Assembly (NCBI GenBank): GCA_943737045.1
Contig: CALSFV010000217.1
Location: forward strand, 124,001 to 188,000
From: Parapristionchus giblindavisi
Lineage: Eukaryota > Nematoda > Chromadorea > Rhabditida > Diplogasteridae
DNA length: 64,000 bases
Direction of reading: 5' to 3'
Numbering within the stretch: position 1 is the first letter of the stretch; each line of letters opens with the position of its first letter. Shown one piece after another: positions 24,877-38,174 of this stretch. Below the pieces are notes generated by a model, which was not told the origin of the DNA, made no database searches, and saw only the letters and a list, made by a program, of their open reading frames with translations. Position numbers and translations under genes: made by a program.

Positions 24877-27800
24877 TAGAATCAACAAAAGATTACAGCT
24901 TGACATGAACTGAAGTGTACATTATTCAGAATTTTTTGCTCTTTCGTTTGGTGTATGACACGCTGGATTTCGCTGAAAATTTTTCATGTCAGGAATTGTT
25001 TTGTTCTTACCAGAGTGATGGTTACTTTTGTACTTAGGGCATTGTAGAATCAACAAAAGATTACAGCTTGACATGAACTGAAGTGTACATTATTCAGAAT
25101 TTTTTGCTCTTTCGTTTGGTGTATGACACGCTGGATTTCGCTGAAAATTTTTCATGTCAGGAATTGTTTTGTTCTTATCAGAGTGATGGTTACTTTTGTA
25201 CTTAGGGCATTGTAGAATCAACAAAAGATTACAGCTTGACATGAACTGAAGTGTACATTATTCAGAATTTTTTGCTCTTTCTCGTGGTATATGACACGAT
25301 AAGTTTCGCTAAAATATTGACGTGTCACGAATTCTTTAATGCCAAAAATGCATGGTTCAATGTTGTTAATTCGGCTGGAGCGGCCGTTGTTCAACATGGA
25401 ACGTTGCAAATTATTCAGAATTTTTTGCTCTTTCGTTTGGTATATGACACGCTGGGTTTCGCTGAAAATTTTTCATGTCAGGAATTGTTTTGTTCTTATC
25501 AGAGTGATGGTTACTTTTGTACTTAGGGCATTGTAGAATCAACAAAAGATTACAGCTTGACATGAACTGAAGTGTACATTATTCAGAATTTTTTGCTCTT
25601 TCTCGTGGTATATGACACGATAAGTTTCGCTAAAATATTGACGTGTCACGAATTCTTTAATGCCAAAAATGCATGGTTCAATGTTGTTAATTCGGCTGGA
25701 GCGGCCGTTGTTCAACATTGAATGTTGCAAATTATTCAGAATTTTTTGCTCTTTCGTTTGGTATATGACACGATGGGTTTCGCTGAAAATTTTTCATGTC
25801 AGGAATTGTTTTGTTCTTATCAGAGTGATGGTTACTTTTGTACTTAGGGCATTGTAGAATCAACAAAAGATTACAGCTTGACATGAACTGAAGTGTACAT
25901 TATTCAGAATTTTTTGCTCTTTCTCGTGGTATATGACACGATAAGTTTCGCTAAAATATTGACGTGTCACGAATTCTTTAATGCCAAAAATGCATGGTTC
26001 AATGTTGTTAATTCGGCTGGAGCGGCCGTTGTTCAACATTGAATGTTGCAAATTATTCAGAATTTTTTGCTCTTTCGTTTGGTATATGACACGATGGGTT
26101 TCGCTGAAAATTTTTCATGTCAGGAATTGTTTTGTTCTTATCAGAGTGATGGTTACTTTTGTACTTAGGGCATTGTAGAATCAACAAAAGATTACAGCTT
26201 GACATGAACTGAAGTGTACATTATTCAGAATTTTTTGCTCTTTCGTTTGGTGTATGACACGCTGGATTTCGCTGAAAATTTTTCATGTCAGGAATTGTTT
26301 TGTTCTTATCAGAGTGATGGTTACTTTTGTACTTAGGGCATTGTAGAATCAACAAAAGATTACAGCTTGACATGAACTGAAGTGTACATTATTCAGAATT
26401 TTTTGCTCTTTCGTTTGGTGTATGACACGCTGGATTTCGCTGAAAATTTTTCATGTCAGGAATTGTTTTGTTCTTATCAGAGTGATGGTTACTTTTGTAC
26501 TTAGGGCATTGTAGAATCAACAAAAGATTACAGCTTGACATGAACTGAAGTGTACATTATTCAGAATTTTTTGCTCTTTCTCGTGGTATATGACACGATA
26601 AGTTTCGCTAAAATATTGACGTGTCACGAATTCTTTAATGCCAAAAATGCATGGTTCAATGTTGTTAATTCGGCTGGAGCGGCCGTTGTTCAACATGGAA
26701 CGTTGCAAATTATTCAGAATTTTTTGCTCTTTCGTTTGGTATATGACACGCTGGGTTTCGCTGAAAATTTTTCATGTCAGGAATTGTTTTGTTCTTATCA
26801 GAGTGATGGTTACTTTTGTACTTAGGGCATTGTAGAATCAACAAAAGATTACAGCTTGACATGAACTGAAGTGTACATTATTCAGAATTTTTTGCTCTTT
26901 CTCGTGGTATATGACACGATAAGTTTCGCTAAAATATTGACGTGTCACGAATTCTTTAATGCCAAAAATGCATGGTTCAATGTTGTTAATTCGGCTGGAG
27001 CGGCCGTTGTTCAACATTGAATGTTGCAAATTATTCAGAATTTTTTGCTCTTTCGTTTGGTATATGACACGATGGGTTTCGCTGAAAATTTTTCATGTCA
27101 GGAATTGTTTTGTTCTTATCAGAGTGATGGTTACTTTTGTACTTAGGGCATTGTAGAATCAACAAAAGATTACAGCTTGACATGAACTGAAGTGTACATT
27201 ATTCAGAATTTTTTGCTCTTTCTCGTGGTATATGACACGATAAGTTTCGCTAAAATATTGACGTGTCACGAATTCTTTAATGCCAAAAATGCATGGTTCA
27301 ATGTTGTTAATTCGGCTGGAGCGGCCGTTGTTCAACATTGAATGTTGCAAATTATTCAGAATTTTTTGCTCTTTCGTTTGGTATATGACACGATGGGTTT
27401 CGCTGAAAATTTTTCATGTCAGGAATTGTTTTGTTCTTATCAGAGTGATGGTTACTTTTGTACTTAGGGCATTGTAGAATCAACAAAAGATTACAGCTTG
27501 ACATGAACTGAAGTGTACATTATTCAGAATTTTTTGCTCTTTCGTTTGGTGTATGACACGCTGGATTTCGCTGAAAATTTTTCATGTCAGGAATTGTTTT
27601 GTTCTTATCAGAGTGATGGTTACTTTTGTACTTAGGGCATTGTAGAATCAACAAAAGATTACAGCTTGACATGAACTGAAGTGTACATTATTCAGAATTT
27701 TTTGCTCTTTCTCGTGGTATATGACACGATAAGTTTCGCTAAAATATTGACGTGTCACGAATTCTTTAATGCCAAAAATGCATGGTTCAATGTTGTTAAT

Positions 27801-30800
27801 TCGGCTGGAGCGGCCGTTGTTCAACATTGAATGTTGCAAATTATTCAGAATTTTTTGCTCTTTCGTTTGGTATATGACACGATGGGTTTCGCTGAAAATT
27901 TTTCATGTCAGGAATTGTTTTGTTCTTATCAGAGTGATGGTTACTTTTGTACTTAGGGCATTGTAGAATCAACAAAAGATTACAGCTTGACATGAACTGA
28001 AGTGTACATTATTCAGAATTTTTTGCTCTTTCTCGTGGTATATGACACGATAAGTTTCGCTAAAATATTGACGTGTCACGAATTCTTTAATGCCAAAAAT
28101 GCATGGTTCAATGTTGTTAATTCGGCTGGAGCGGCCGTTGTTCAACATTGAATGTTGCAAATTATTCAGAATTTTTTGCTCTTTCGTTTGGTATATGACA
28201 CGATGGGTTTCGCTGAAAATTTTTCATGTCAGGAATTGTTTTGTTCTTATCAGAGTGATGGTTACTTTTGTACTTAGGGCATTGTAGAATCAACAAAAGA
28301 TTACAGCTTGACATGAACTGAAGTGTACATTATTCAGAATTTTTTGCTCTTTCGTTTGGTGTATGACACGCTGGATTTCGCTGAAAATTTTTCATGTCAG
28401 GAATTGTTTTGTTCTTATCAGAGTGATGGTTACTTTTGTACTTAGGGCATTGTAGAATCAACAAAAGATTACAGCTTGACATGAACTGAAGTGTACATTA
28501 TTCAGAATTTTTTGCTCTTTCTCGTGGTATATGACACGATAAGTTTCGCTAAAATATTGACGTGTCACGAATTCTTTAATGCCAAAAATGCATGGTTCAA
28601 TGTTGTTAATTCGGCTGGAGCGGCCGTTGTTCAACATGGAACGTTGCAAATTATTCAGAATTTTTTGCTCTTTCGTTTGGTATATGACACGCTGGGTTTC
28701 GCTGAAAATTTTTCATGTCAGGAATTGTTTTGTTCTTATCAGAGTGATGGTTACTTTTGTACTTAGGGCATTGTAGAATCAACAAAAGATTACAGCTTGA
28801 CATGAACTAAAGTGTACATTATTCAGAATTTTTTGCTCTTTCTCGTGGTATATGACACGATAAGTTTCGCTAAAATATTGACGTGTCACGAATTCTTTAA
28901 TGCCAAAAATGCATGGTTCAATGTTGTTAATTCGGCTGGAGCGGCCGTTGTTCAACATTGAACGTTGCAAATTATTCAGAATTTTTTGCTCTTTCGTTTG
29001 GTGTATGACACGCTGGATTTCGCTGAAAATTTTTCATGTCAGGAATTGTTTTGTTCTTATCAGAGTGATGGTTACTTTTGTACTTAGGGCATTGTAGAAT
29101 CAACAAAAGATTACAGCTTGACATGAACTGAAGTGTACATTATTCAGAATTTTTTGCTCTTTCGTTTGGTGTATGACACGCTGGATTTCGCTGAAAATTT
29201 TTCATGTCAGGAATTGTTTTGTTCTTATCAGAGTGATGGTTACTTTTGTACTTAGGGCATTGTAGAATCAACAAAAGATTACAGCTTGACATGAACTGAA
29301 GTGTACATTATTCAGAATTTTTTGCTCTTTCGTTTGGTGTATGACACGCTGGATTTCGCTGAAAATTTTTCATGTCAGGAATTGTTTTGTTCTTATCAGA
29401 GTGATGGTTACTTTTGTACTTAGGACATTGTAGAATCAACAAAAGATTACAGCTTGACATGAACTGAAGTGTACATTATTCAGAATTTTTTGCTCTTTCT
29501 CGTGGTATATGACACGATAAGTTTCGCTAAAATATTGACGTGTCACGAATTCTTTAATGCCAAAAATGCATGGTTCAATGTTGTTAATTCGGCTGGAGCG
29601 GCCGTTGTTCAACATTGAACGTTGCAAATTATTCAGAATTTTTTGCTCTTTCGTTTGGTGTATGACACGCTGGATTTCGCTGAAAATTTTTCATGTCAGG
29701 AATTGTTTTGTTCTTATCAGAGTGATGGTTACTTTTGTACTTAGGGCATTGTAGAATCAACAAAAGATTACAGCTTGACATGAACTGAAGTGTACATTAT
29801 TCAGAATTTTTTGCTCTTTCTCGTGGTATATGACACGATAAGTTTCGCTAAAATATTGACGTGTCACGAATTCTTTAATGCCAAAAATGCATGGTTCAAT
29901 GTTGTTAATTCGGCTGGAGCGGCCGTTGTTCAACATTGAATGGTGCAAATTATTCAGAATTTTTTGCTCTTTCGTTTGGTATATGACACGATGGGTTTCG
30001 CTGAAAATTTTTCATGTCAGGAATTGTTTTGTTCTTATCAGAGTGATGGTTACTTTTGTACTTAGGGCATTGTAGAATCAACAAAAGATTACAGCTTGAC
30101 ATGAACTGAAGTGTACATTATTCAGAATTTTTTGCTCTTTCGTTTGGTGTATGACACGCTGGATTTCGCTGAAAATTTTTCATGTCAGGAATTGTTTTGT
30201 TCTTATCAGAGTGATGGTTACTTTTGTACTTAGGGCATTGTAGAATCAACAAAAGATTACAGCTTGACATGAACTGAAGTGTACATTATTCAGAATTTTT
30301 TGCTCTTTCGTTTGGTGTATGACACGCTGGATTTCGCTGAAAATTTTTCATGTCAGGAATTGTTTTGTTCTTATCAGAGTGATGGTTACTTTTGTACTTA
30401 GGGCATTGTAGAATCAACAAAAGATTACAGCTTGACATGAACTGAAGTGTACATTATTCAGAATTTTTTGCTCTTTCTCGTGGTATATGACACGATAAGT
30501 TTCGCTAAAATATTGACGTGTCACGAATTCTTTAATGCCAAAAATGCATGGTTCAATGTTGTTAATTCGGCTGGAGCGGCCGTTGTTCAACATTGAACGT
30601 TGCAAATTATTCAGAATTTTTTGCTCTTTCGTTTGGTGTATGACACGCTGGATTTCGCTGAAAATTTTTCATGTCAGGAATTGTTTTGTTCTTATCAGAG
30701 TGATGGTTACTTTTGTACTTAGGGCATTGTAGAATCAACAAAAGATTACAGCTTGACATGAACTGAAGTGTACATTATTCAGAATTTTTTGCTCTTTCTC

Positions 30801-33800
30801 GTGGTATATGACACGATAAGTTTCGCTAAAATATTGACGTGTCACGAATTCTTTAATGCCAAAAATGCATGGTTCAATGTTGTTAATTCGGCTGGAGCGG
30901 CCGTTGTTCAACATTGAATGTTGCAAATTATTCAGAATTTTTTGCTCTTTCGTTTGGTATATGACACGATGGGTTTCGCTGAAAATTTTTCATGTCAGGA
31001 ATTGTTTTGTTCTTATCAGAGTGATGGTTACTTTTGTACTTAGGGCATTGTAGAATCAACAAAAGATTACAGCTTGACATGAACTGAAGTGTACATTATT
31101 CAGAATTTTTTGCTCTTTCGTTTGGTGTATGACACGCTGGATTTCGCTGAAAATTTTTCATGTCAGGAATTGTTTTGTTCTTATCAGAGTGATGGTTACT
31201 TTTGTACTTAGGGCATTGTAGAATCAACAAAAGATTACAGCTTGACATGAACTGAAGTGTACATTATTCAGAATTTTTTGCTCTTTCGTTTGGTGTATGA
31301 CACGCTGGATTTCGCTGAAAATTTTTCATGTCAGGAATTGTTTTGTTCTTATCAGAGTGATGGTTACTTTTGTACTTAGGGCATTGTAGAATCAACAAAA
31401 GATTACAGCTTGACATGAACTGAAGTGTACATTATTCAGAATTTTTTGCTCTTTCTCGTGGTATATGACACGATAAGTTTCGCTAAAATATTGACGTGTC
31501 ACGAATTCTTTAATGCCAAAAATGCATGGTTCAATGTTGTTAATTCGGCTGGAGCGGCCGTTGTTCAACATGGAACGTTGCAAATTATTCAGAATTTTTT
31601 GCTCTTTCGTTTGGTATATGACACGCTGGGTTTCGCTGAAAATTTTTCATGTCAGGAATTGTTTTGTTCTTATCAGAGTGATGGTAACTTTTGTACTTAG
31701 GGCATTGTAGAATCAACAAAAGATTACAGCTTGACATGAACTGAAGTGTACATTATTCAGAATTTTTTGCTCTTTCTCGTGGTATATGACACGATAAGTT
31801 TCGCTAAAATATTGACGTGTCACGAATTCTTTAATGCCAAAAATGCATGGTTCAATGTTGTTAATTCGGCTGGAGCGGCCGTTGTTCAACATTGAACGTT
31901 GCAAATTATTCAGAATTTTTTGCTCTTTCGTTTGGTGTATGACACGCTGGATTTCGCTGAAAATTTTTCATGTCAGGAATTGTTTTGTTCTTATCAGAGT
32001 GATGGTTACTTTTGTACTTAGGGCATTGTAGAATCAACAAAAGATTACAGCTTGACATGAACTGAAGTGTACATTATTCAGAATTTTTTGCTCTTTCTCG
32101 TGGTATATGACACGATAAGTTTCGCTAAAATATTGACGTGTCACGAATTCTTTAATGCCAAAAATGCATGGTTCAATGTTGTTAATTCGGCTGGAGCGGC
32201 CGTTGTTCAACATGGAACGTTGCAAATTATTCAGAATTTTTTGCTCTTTCGTTTGGTATATGACACGCTGGGTTTCGCTGAAAATTTTTCATGTCAGGAA
32301 TTGTTTTGTTCTTATCAGAGTGATGGTTACTTTTGTACTTAGGGCATTGTAGAATCAACAAAAGATTACAGCTTGACATGAACTGAAGTGTACATTATTC
32401 AGAATTTTTTGCTCTTTCTCGTGGTATATGACACGATAAGTTTCGCTAAAATATTGACGTGTCACGAATTCTTTAATGCCAAAAATGCATGGTTCAATGT
32501 TGTTAATTCGGCTGGAGCGGCCGTTGTTCAACATTGAACGTTGGAAATTATTCAGAATTTTTTGCTCTTTCGTTTGGTATATGACACGCTGGGTTTCGCT
32601 GAAAATTTTTCATGTCAGGAATTGTTTTGTTCTTATCAGAGTGATGGTTACTTTTGTACTTAGGGCATTGTAGAATCAACAAAAGATTACAGCTTGACAT
32701 GAACTGAAGTGTACATTATTCAGAATTTTTTGCTCTTTCTCGTGGTATATGACACGATAAGTTTCGCTAAAATATTGACGTGTCACGAATTCTTTAATGC
32801 CAAAAATGCATGGTTCAATGTTGTTAATTCGGCTGGAGCGGCCGTTGTTCAACATTGAACGTTGCAAATTATTCAGAATTTTTTGCTCTTTCGTTTGGTA
32901 TATGACACGATGGGTTTCGCTGAAAATTTTTCATGTCAGGAATTGTTTTGTTCTTATCAGAGTGATGGTTACTTTTGTACTTAGGGCATTGTAGAATCAA
33001 CAAAAGATTACAGCTTGACATGAACTGAAGTGTACATGATTCAGAATTTTTTGCTCTTTCTCGTGGTATATGACACGATAAGTTTCGCTAAAATATTGAC
33101 GTGTCACGAATTCTTTAATGCCAAAAATGCATGGTTCAATGTTGTTAATTCGGCTGGAGCGGCCGTTGTTCAACATTGAACGTTGCAAATTATTCAGAAT
33201 TTTTTGCTCTTTCGTTTGGTATATGACACGCTGGGTTTCGCTGAAAATTTTTCATGTCAGGAATTGTTTTGTTCTTATCAGAGTGATGGTTACTTTTGTA
33301 CTTAGGGCATTGTAGAATCAACAAAAGATTACAGCTTGACATGAACTGAAGTGTACATTATTCAGAATGTTTTGCTCTTTCGTTTGGTGTATGACACGCT
33401 GGGTTTCGCTGAAAATTTTTCATGTCAGGAATTGTTTTGTTCTTATCAGAGTGATGGTTACTTTTGTACTTAGAGCATTGTAGAATCAACAAAAGATTAC
33501 AGCTTGACATGAACTGAAGTGAACATTATTCAGAATTTTTTGCTCTTTCTCGTGGTATATGACACGATAAGTTTCGCTAAAATATTGACGTGTCACGAAT
33601 TCTTTAATGCTAAAAATGCATGGTTCAATGTTGTTAATTCGGCTGGAGCGGCCGTTGTTCAACATGGAACGTTGCAAATTATTCAGAATTTTTTGCTCTT
33701 TCGTTTGGTATATGACACGCTGAGTTTCGCTGAAAATTCTCCATGTCAGGAATTGTTTTGTTCTTATCAGAGTGATGGTTACTTTTGTACTTAGGGCATT

Positions 33801-34443
33801 GTAGAATCAACAAAAGATTACAGCTTGACATGAACTGAAGTGTACATTATTCAGAATTTTTTGCTCTTTCTCGTGGTATATGACACGATAAGTTTCGCTA
33901 AAATATTGACGTGTCACGAATTCTTTAATGCCAAAAATGCATGGTTCAATGTTGTTAATTCGGCTGGAGCGGCCGTTGTTCAACATGGAACGTTGCAAAT
34001 TATTCAGAATTTTTTGCTCTTTCGTTTGGTATATGACACGCTGAGTTTCGCTGATAATTTTCCATGTCAGGAATTGTTTTGTTCTTATCAGAGTGATGGT
34101 TACTTTTGTACTTAGAGCATTGTAGAATCAACAAAAGATTACAGCTTGACATGAACTGAAGTGTACATTATTCAGAATTTTTTGCTCTTTCACGTGGTAT
34201 ATGACACGATAAGTTTCGCTAAAATATTGACGTGTCACGAATTCTTTAATGCCAAAAATGCATGGTTCAATGTTGTTAATTCGGCTGGAGCGGCCGTTGT
34301 TCAACATGGAACGTTGCAAATTATTCAGAATTTTTTGCTCTTTCGTTTGGTATATGACACGCTGGGTTTCGCTGAAAATTTTTCATGTCAGGAATTGTTT
34401 TGTTCTTATCAGAGTGATGGTTACTTTTGTACTTAGGGCATTG
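24877..34443 (+). repeat. Zone 4: mixed array with 1299-bp and 978-bp higher-order repeats
   Basis: Twenty-three long and 13 short units. Short units are at 24877-25212, 26176-26511, 27475-27642, 28285-28452, 29095-29430, 30073-30408, 31051-31386 and 33313-33480. From 24.2 to 27.5 kb the order is CAACATGGAACG unit, one or two CAACATTGAATG units, then two short units, with a 1299-bp period. From 28.8 to 32 kb the period is 978 (two long and two short units), marked by long units whose half B reads GGTGTATGACACGCTGGATTTC. The right end (33481-34122) introduces CACGCTGAGTTTC and TTCCATGTCAG variants that are common in the next zone. Confidence 0.92.
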
Positions 34444-34779
34444 TAGAATCAACAAAAGATTACAGCTTGACATGAACTGAAGTGTACATTATTCAGAATT
34501 TTTTGCTCTTTCGTTTGGTGTATGACACGCTGGGTTTCGCTGAAAATTTTTCATGTCAGGAATTGTTTTGTTCTTATCAGAGTGATGGTTACTTTTGTAC
34601 TTAGGGCATTGTAGAATCAACAAAAGATTACAGCTTGACATGAACTGAAGTGTACATTATTCAGAATGTTTTGCTCTTTCGTTTGGTGTATGACACGCTG
34701 GGTTTCGCTGAAAATTTTTCATGTCAGGAATTGTTTTGTTCTTATCAGAGTGATGGTTACTTTTGTACTTAGGGTATTG

Positions 34780-34901
34780 GGGGTTGCAATCCAGTAATTG
34801 CACCTATATCGTCGCTACTTCTTGTTTTAATATGTATTTTAATTGTTTATGAAAAATCCCTCGTCTCTTTTCTCCAAGATGCGATAAATATATTATTATT
34901 G
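34780..34901 (+). repeat. Passenger segment copy 1 (122 bp)
   Basis: First of 12 near-identical non-satellite segments, always inserted between GGGCATTG and TAGAATCAAC; here the preceding unit reads GGGTATTG. It starts GGGGTTGCAATCCAG and ends TATATTATTATTG. This copy has five A in the GAAAAATCCC tract where the others have six, giving 122 instead of 123 bp. ATTG occurs at both edges (34776-34779 and 34898-34901), which could be a 4-bp target duplication. No open frame, terminal inverted repeat or poly-A tail is recognisable. Confidence 0.93.
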
Positions 34902-35222
34902 TAGAATCAACAAAAGATTACAGCTTGACATGAACTGAAGTATACATTATTCAGAATTTTTTGCTCTTTCTCGTGGTATATGACACGATAAGTTTCGCTA
35001 AAATATTGACGTGTCACGAATTCTTTAATGCCAAAAATGCATGGTGCAATGTTGTTAATTCGGCTGGAGCGGCCGTTGTTCAACATGGAACGTTGCAAAT
35101 TATTTAGAATTTTTTGCTCTTTCGTTTGGTATATGACACGCTGAGTTTCGCTGAAAATTTTCCATGTCAGGAATTGTTTTGTTCTTATCAGAGTGATGGT
35201 TACTTTTGTACTTAGAGCATTG

Positions 35223-35390
35223 TAGAATCAACAAAAGATTACAGCTTGACATGAACTGAAGTGTACATTATTCAGAATTTTTTGCTCTTTCACGTGGTAT
35301 ATGACACGCTGGGTTTCGCTGAAAATTTTTCATGTCAGGAATTCTTTTGTTCTTATCAGAGTGATGGTTACTTTTGTACTTAGGGCATTG
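35223..35390 (+). repeat. A/B hybrid 168-bp short unit
   Basis: Reads TTTCACGTGGTATATGACACG (half-A type) and then CTGGGTTTCGCTG (half-B type), so the switch from A to B lies within the shared TGGTATATGACACG block instead of the earlier 25-base block used by ordinary short units. It also has GGAATTCTTTTG, an EcoRI site unusual for a short unit. Related hybrids are at 37104-37271, 40621-40788, 42517-42684 and 45178-45345. Confidence 0.85.
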
Positions 35391-35513
35391 GGGGTTGCAA
35401 TCCAGTAATTGCACCTATATCGTCGCTACTTCTTGTTTTAATATGTATTTTAATTGTTTATGAAAAAATCCCTCGTCTCTTTTCTCCAAGATGCGATAAA
35501 TATATTATTATTG
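35391..35513 (+). repeat. Passenger segment copy 2 (123 bp)
   Basis: Follows an A/B hybrid short unit (35223-35390) and precedes a long unit; part of a 612-bp module. The left end can fold as GGTTGCAAT paired with ATTGCACC, with one bulged T and a 6-base loop. Confidence 0.93.
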
Positions 35514-36491
35514 TAGAATCAACAAAAGATTACAGCTTGACATGAACTGAAGTGTACATTATTCAGAATTTTTTGCTCTTTCTCGTGGTATATGACACGA
35601 TAAGTTTCGCTAAAATATTGACGTGTCACGAATTCTTTAATGCCAAAAATGCATGGTTCAATGTTGTTAATTCGGCTGGAGCGGCCGTTGTTCAACATGG
35701 AACTTTGCAAATTATTCAGAATTTTTTGCTCTTTCGTTTGGTATATGACACGCTGAGTTTCGCTGAAAATTTTCCATGTCAGGAATTGTTTTGTTCTTAT
35801 CAGAGTGATGGTTACTTTTGTACTTAGAGCATTGTAGAATCAACAAAAGATTACAGCTTGACATGAACTGAAGTGTACATTATTCAGAATTTTTTGCTCT
35901 TTCTCGTGGTATATGACACGATAAGTTTCGCTAAAATATTGACGTGTCACGAATTCTTTAATGCCAAAAATGCATGGTGCAATGTTGTTAATTCGGCTGG
36001 AGCGGCCGTTGTTCAACATGGAACGTTGCAAATTATTTAGAATTTTTTGCTCTTTTGTTTGGTATATGACACGCTGAGTTTCGCTGAAAATTTTCCATGT
36101 CAGGAATTGTTTTGTTCTTATCAGAGTGATGGTTACTTTTGTACTTAGGGCATTGTAGAATCAACAAAAGATTACAGCTTGACATGAACTGAAGTGTACA
36201 TTATTCAGAATTTTTTGCTCTTTCGTTTGGTGTATGACACGCTGGGTTTCGCTGAAAATTTTTCATGTCAGGAATTGTTTTGTTCTTATCAGAGTGATGG
36301 TTAATTTTGTACTTAGGGCATTGTAGAATCAACAAAAGATTACAGCTTGACATGAACTGAAGTGTACATTATTCAGAATGTTTTGCTCTTTCGTTTGGTG
36401 TATGACACGCTGGGTTTCGCTGAAAATTTTTCATGTCAGGAATTGTTTTGTTCTTATCAGAGTGATGGTTACTTTTGTACTTAGGGCATTG

Positions 36492-36614
36492 GGGGTTGCA
36501 ATCCAGTAATTGCACCTATATCGTCGCTACTTCTTGTTTTAATATGTATTTTAATTGTTTATGAAAAAATCCCTCGTCTCTTTTCTCCAAGATGCGATAA
36601 ATATATTATTATTG
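36492..36614 (+). repeat. Passenger segment copy 3 (123 bp)
   Basis: Follows two short units. Its right junction opens the first of the 780-bp modules that repeat to 38.2 kb. Confidence 0.93.
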
Positions 36615-37271
36615 TAGAATCAACAAAAGATTACAGCTTGACATGAACTGAAGTGTACATTATTCAGAATTTTTTGCTCTTTCTCGTGGTATATGACACG
36701 ATAAGTTTCGCTAAAATATTGACGTGTCACGAATTCTTTAATGCCAAAAATGCATGGTGCAATGTTGTTAATTCGGCTGGAGCGGCCGTTGTTCAACATG
36801 GAACGTTGCAAATTATTTAGAATTTTTTGCTCTTTCGTTTGGTATATGACACGCTGAGTTTCGCTGAAAATTTTCCATGTCAGGAATTGTTTTGTTCTTA
36901 TCAGAGTGATGGTTACTTTTGTACTTAGAGCATTGTAGAATCAACAAAAGATTACAGCTTGACATGAACTGAAGTGTACATTATTCAGATTTTTTTGCTC
37001 TTTCGTTTGGTGTATGACACGCTGGGTTTCGCTGAAAATTTTTCATGTCAGGAATTGTTTTGTTCTTATCAGAGTGATGGTTACTTTTGTACTTAGGGCA
37101 TTGTAGAATCAACAAAAGATTACAGCTTGACATGAACTGAAGTGTACATTATTCAGAATTTTTTGCTCTTTCACGTGGTATATGACACGCTGGGTTTCGC
37201 TGAAAATTTTTCATGTCAGGAATTCTTTTGTTCTTATCAGAGTGATGGTTACTTTTGTACTTAGGGCATTG

Positions 37272-37394
37272 GGGGTTGCAATCCAGTAATTGCACCTATA
37301 TCGTCGCTACTTCTTGTTTTAATATGTATTTTAATTGTTTATGAAAAAATCCCTCGTCTCTTTTCTCCAAGATGCGATAAATATATTATTATTG
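37272..37394 (+). repeat. Passenger segment copy 4 (123 bp)
   Basis: Follows an A/B hybrid short unit (37104-37271) that has gained an EcoRI site. It has a counterpart at 45346 (offset 8074). Confidence 0.93.
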
Positions 37395-38051
37395 TAGAAT
37401 CAACAAAAGATTACAGCTTGACATGAACTGAAGTGTACATTATTCAGAATTTTTTGCTCTTTCTCGTGGTATATGACACGATAAGTTTCGCTAAAATATT
37501 GACGTGTCACGAATTCTTTAATGCCAAAAATGCATGGTTCAATGTTGTTAATTCGGCTGGAGCGGCCGTTGTTCAACATGGAACGTTGCAAATTATTCAG
37601 AATTTTTTGCTCTTTCGTTTGGTATATGACACGCTGAGTTTCGCTGAAAATTTTCCATGTCAGGAATTGTTTTGTTCTTATCAGAGTGATGGTTACTTTT
37701 GTACTTAGAGCATTGTAGAATCAACAAAAGATTACAGCTTGACATGAACTGAAGTGTACATTATTCAGAATTTTTTGCTCTTTCGTTTGGTGTATGACAC
37801 GCTGGGTTTCGCTGAAAATTTTTCATGTCAGGAATTGTTTTGTTCTTATCAGAGTGATGGTTACTTTTGTACTTAGAGCATTGTAGAATCAACAAAAGAT
37901 TACAGCTTGACATGAACTGAAGTATACATTATTCAGAATGTTTTGCTCTTTCGTTTAGTGTATGACACGCTGGGTTTCGCTGACAATTTTTCATGTCAGG
38001 AATTGTTTTGTTCTTATCAGAGTGATGGTTACTTTTGTACTTAGGGCATTG

Positions 38052-38174
38052 GGGGTTGCAATCCAGTAATTGCACCTATATCGTCGCTACTTCTTGTTTT
38101 AATATGTATTTTAATTGTTTATGAAAAAATCCCTCGTCTCTTTTCTCCAAGATGCGATAAATATATTATTATTG
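38052..38174 (+). repeat. Passenger segment copy 5 (123 bp)
   Basis: Follows a short unit with GTTTAGTGTATG and GCTGACAATTT. The same position in the paralogous block at 46126 has GCTGAAAATTT, a substitution arising after the 8074-bp-offset duplication. Confidence 0.93.

Noticed and set aside
34780..34901. Helitron or terminal-inverted-repeat element for the passenger
   Set aside because: No CTRR end, no TC start, no insertion between A and T, and no inverted termini. The internal hairpin alone is not sufficient.
34780..34901. tRNA-derived element (SINE) for the passenger
   Set aside because: No A-box or B-box promoter match, no tRNA-like fold and no A-rich or simple-repeat tail.
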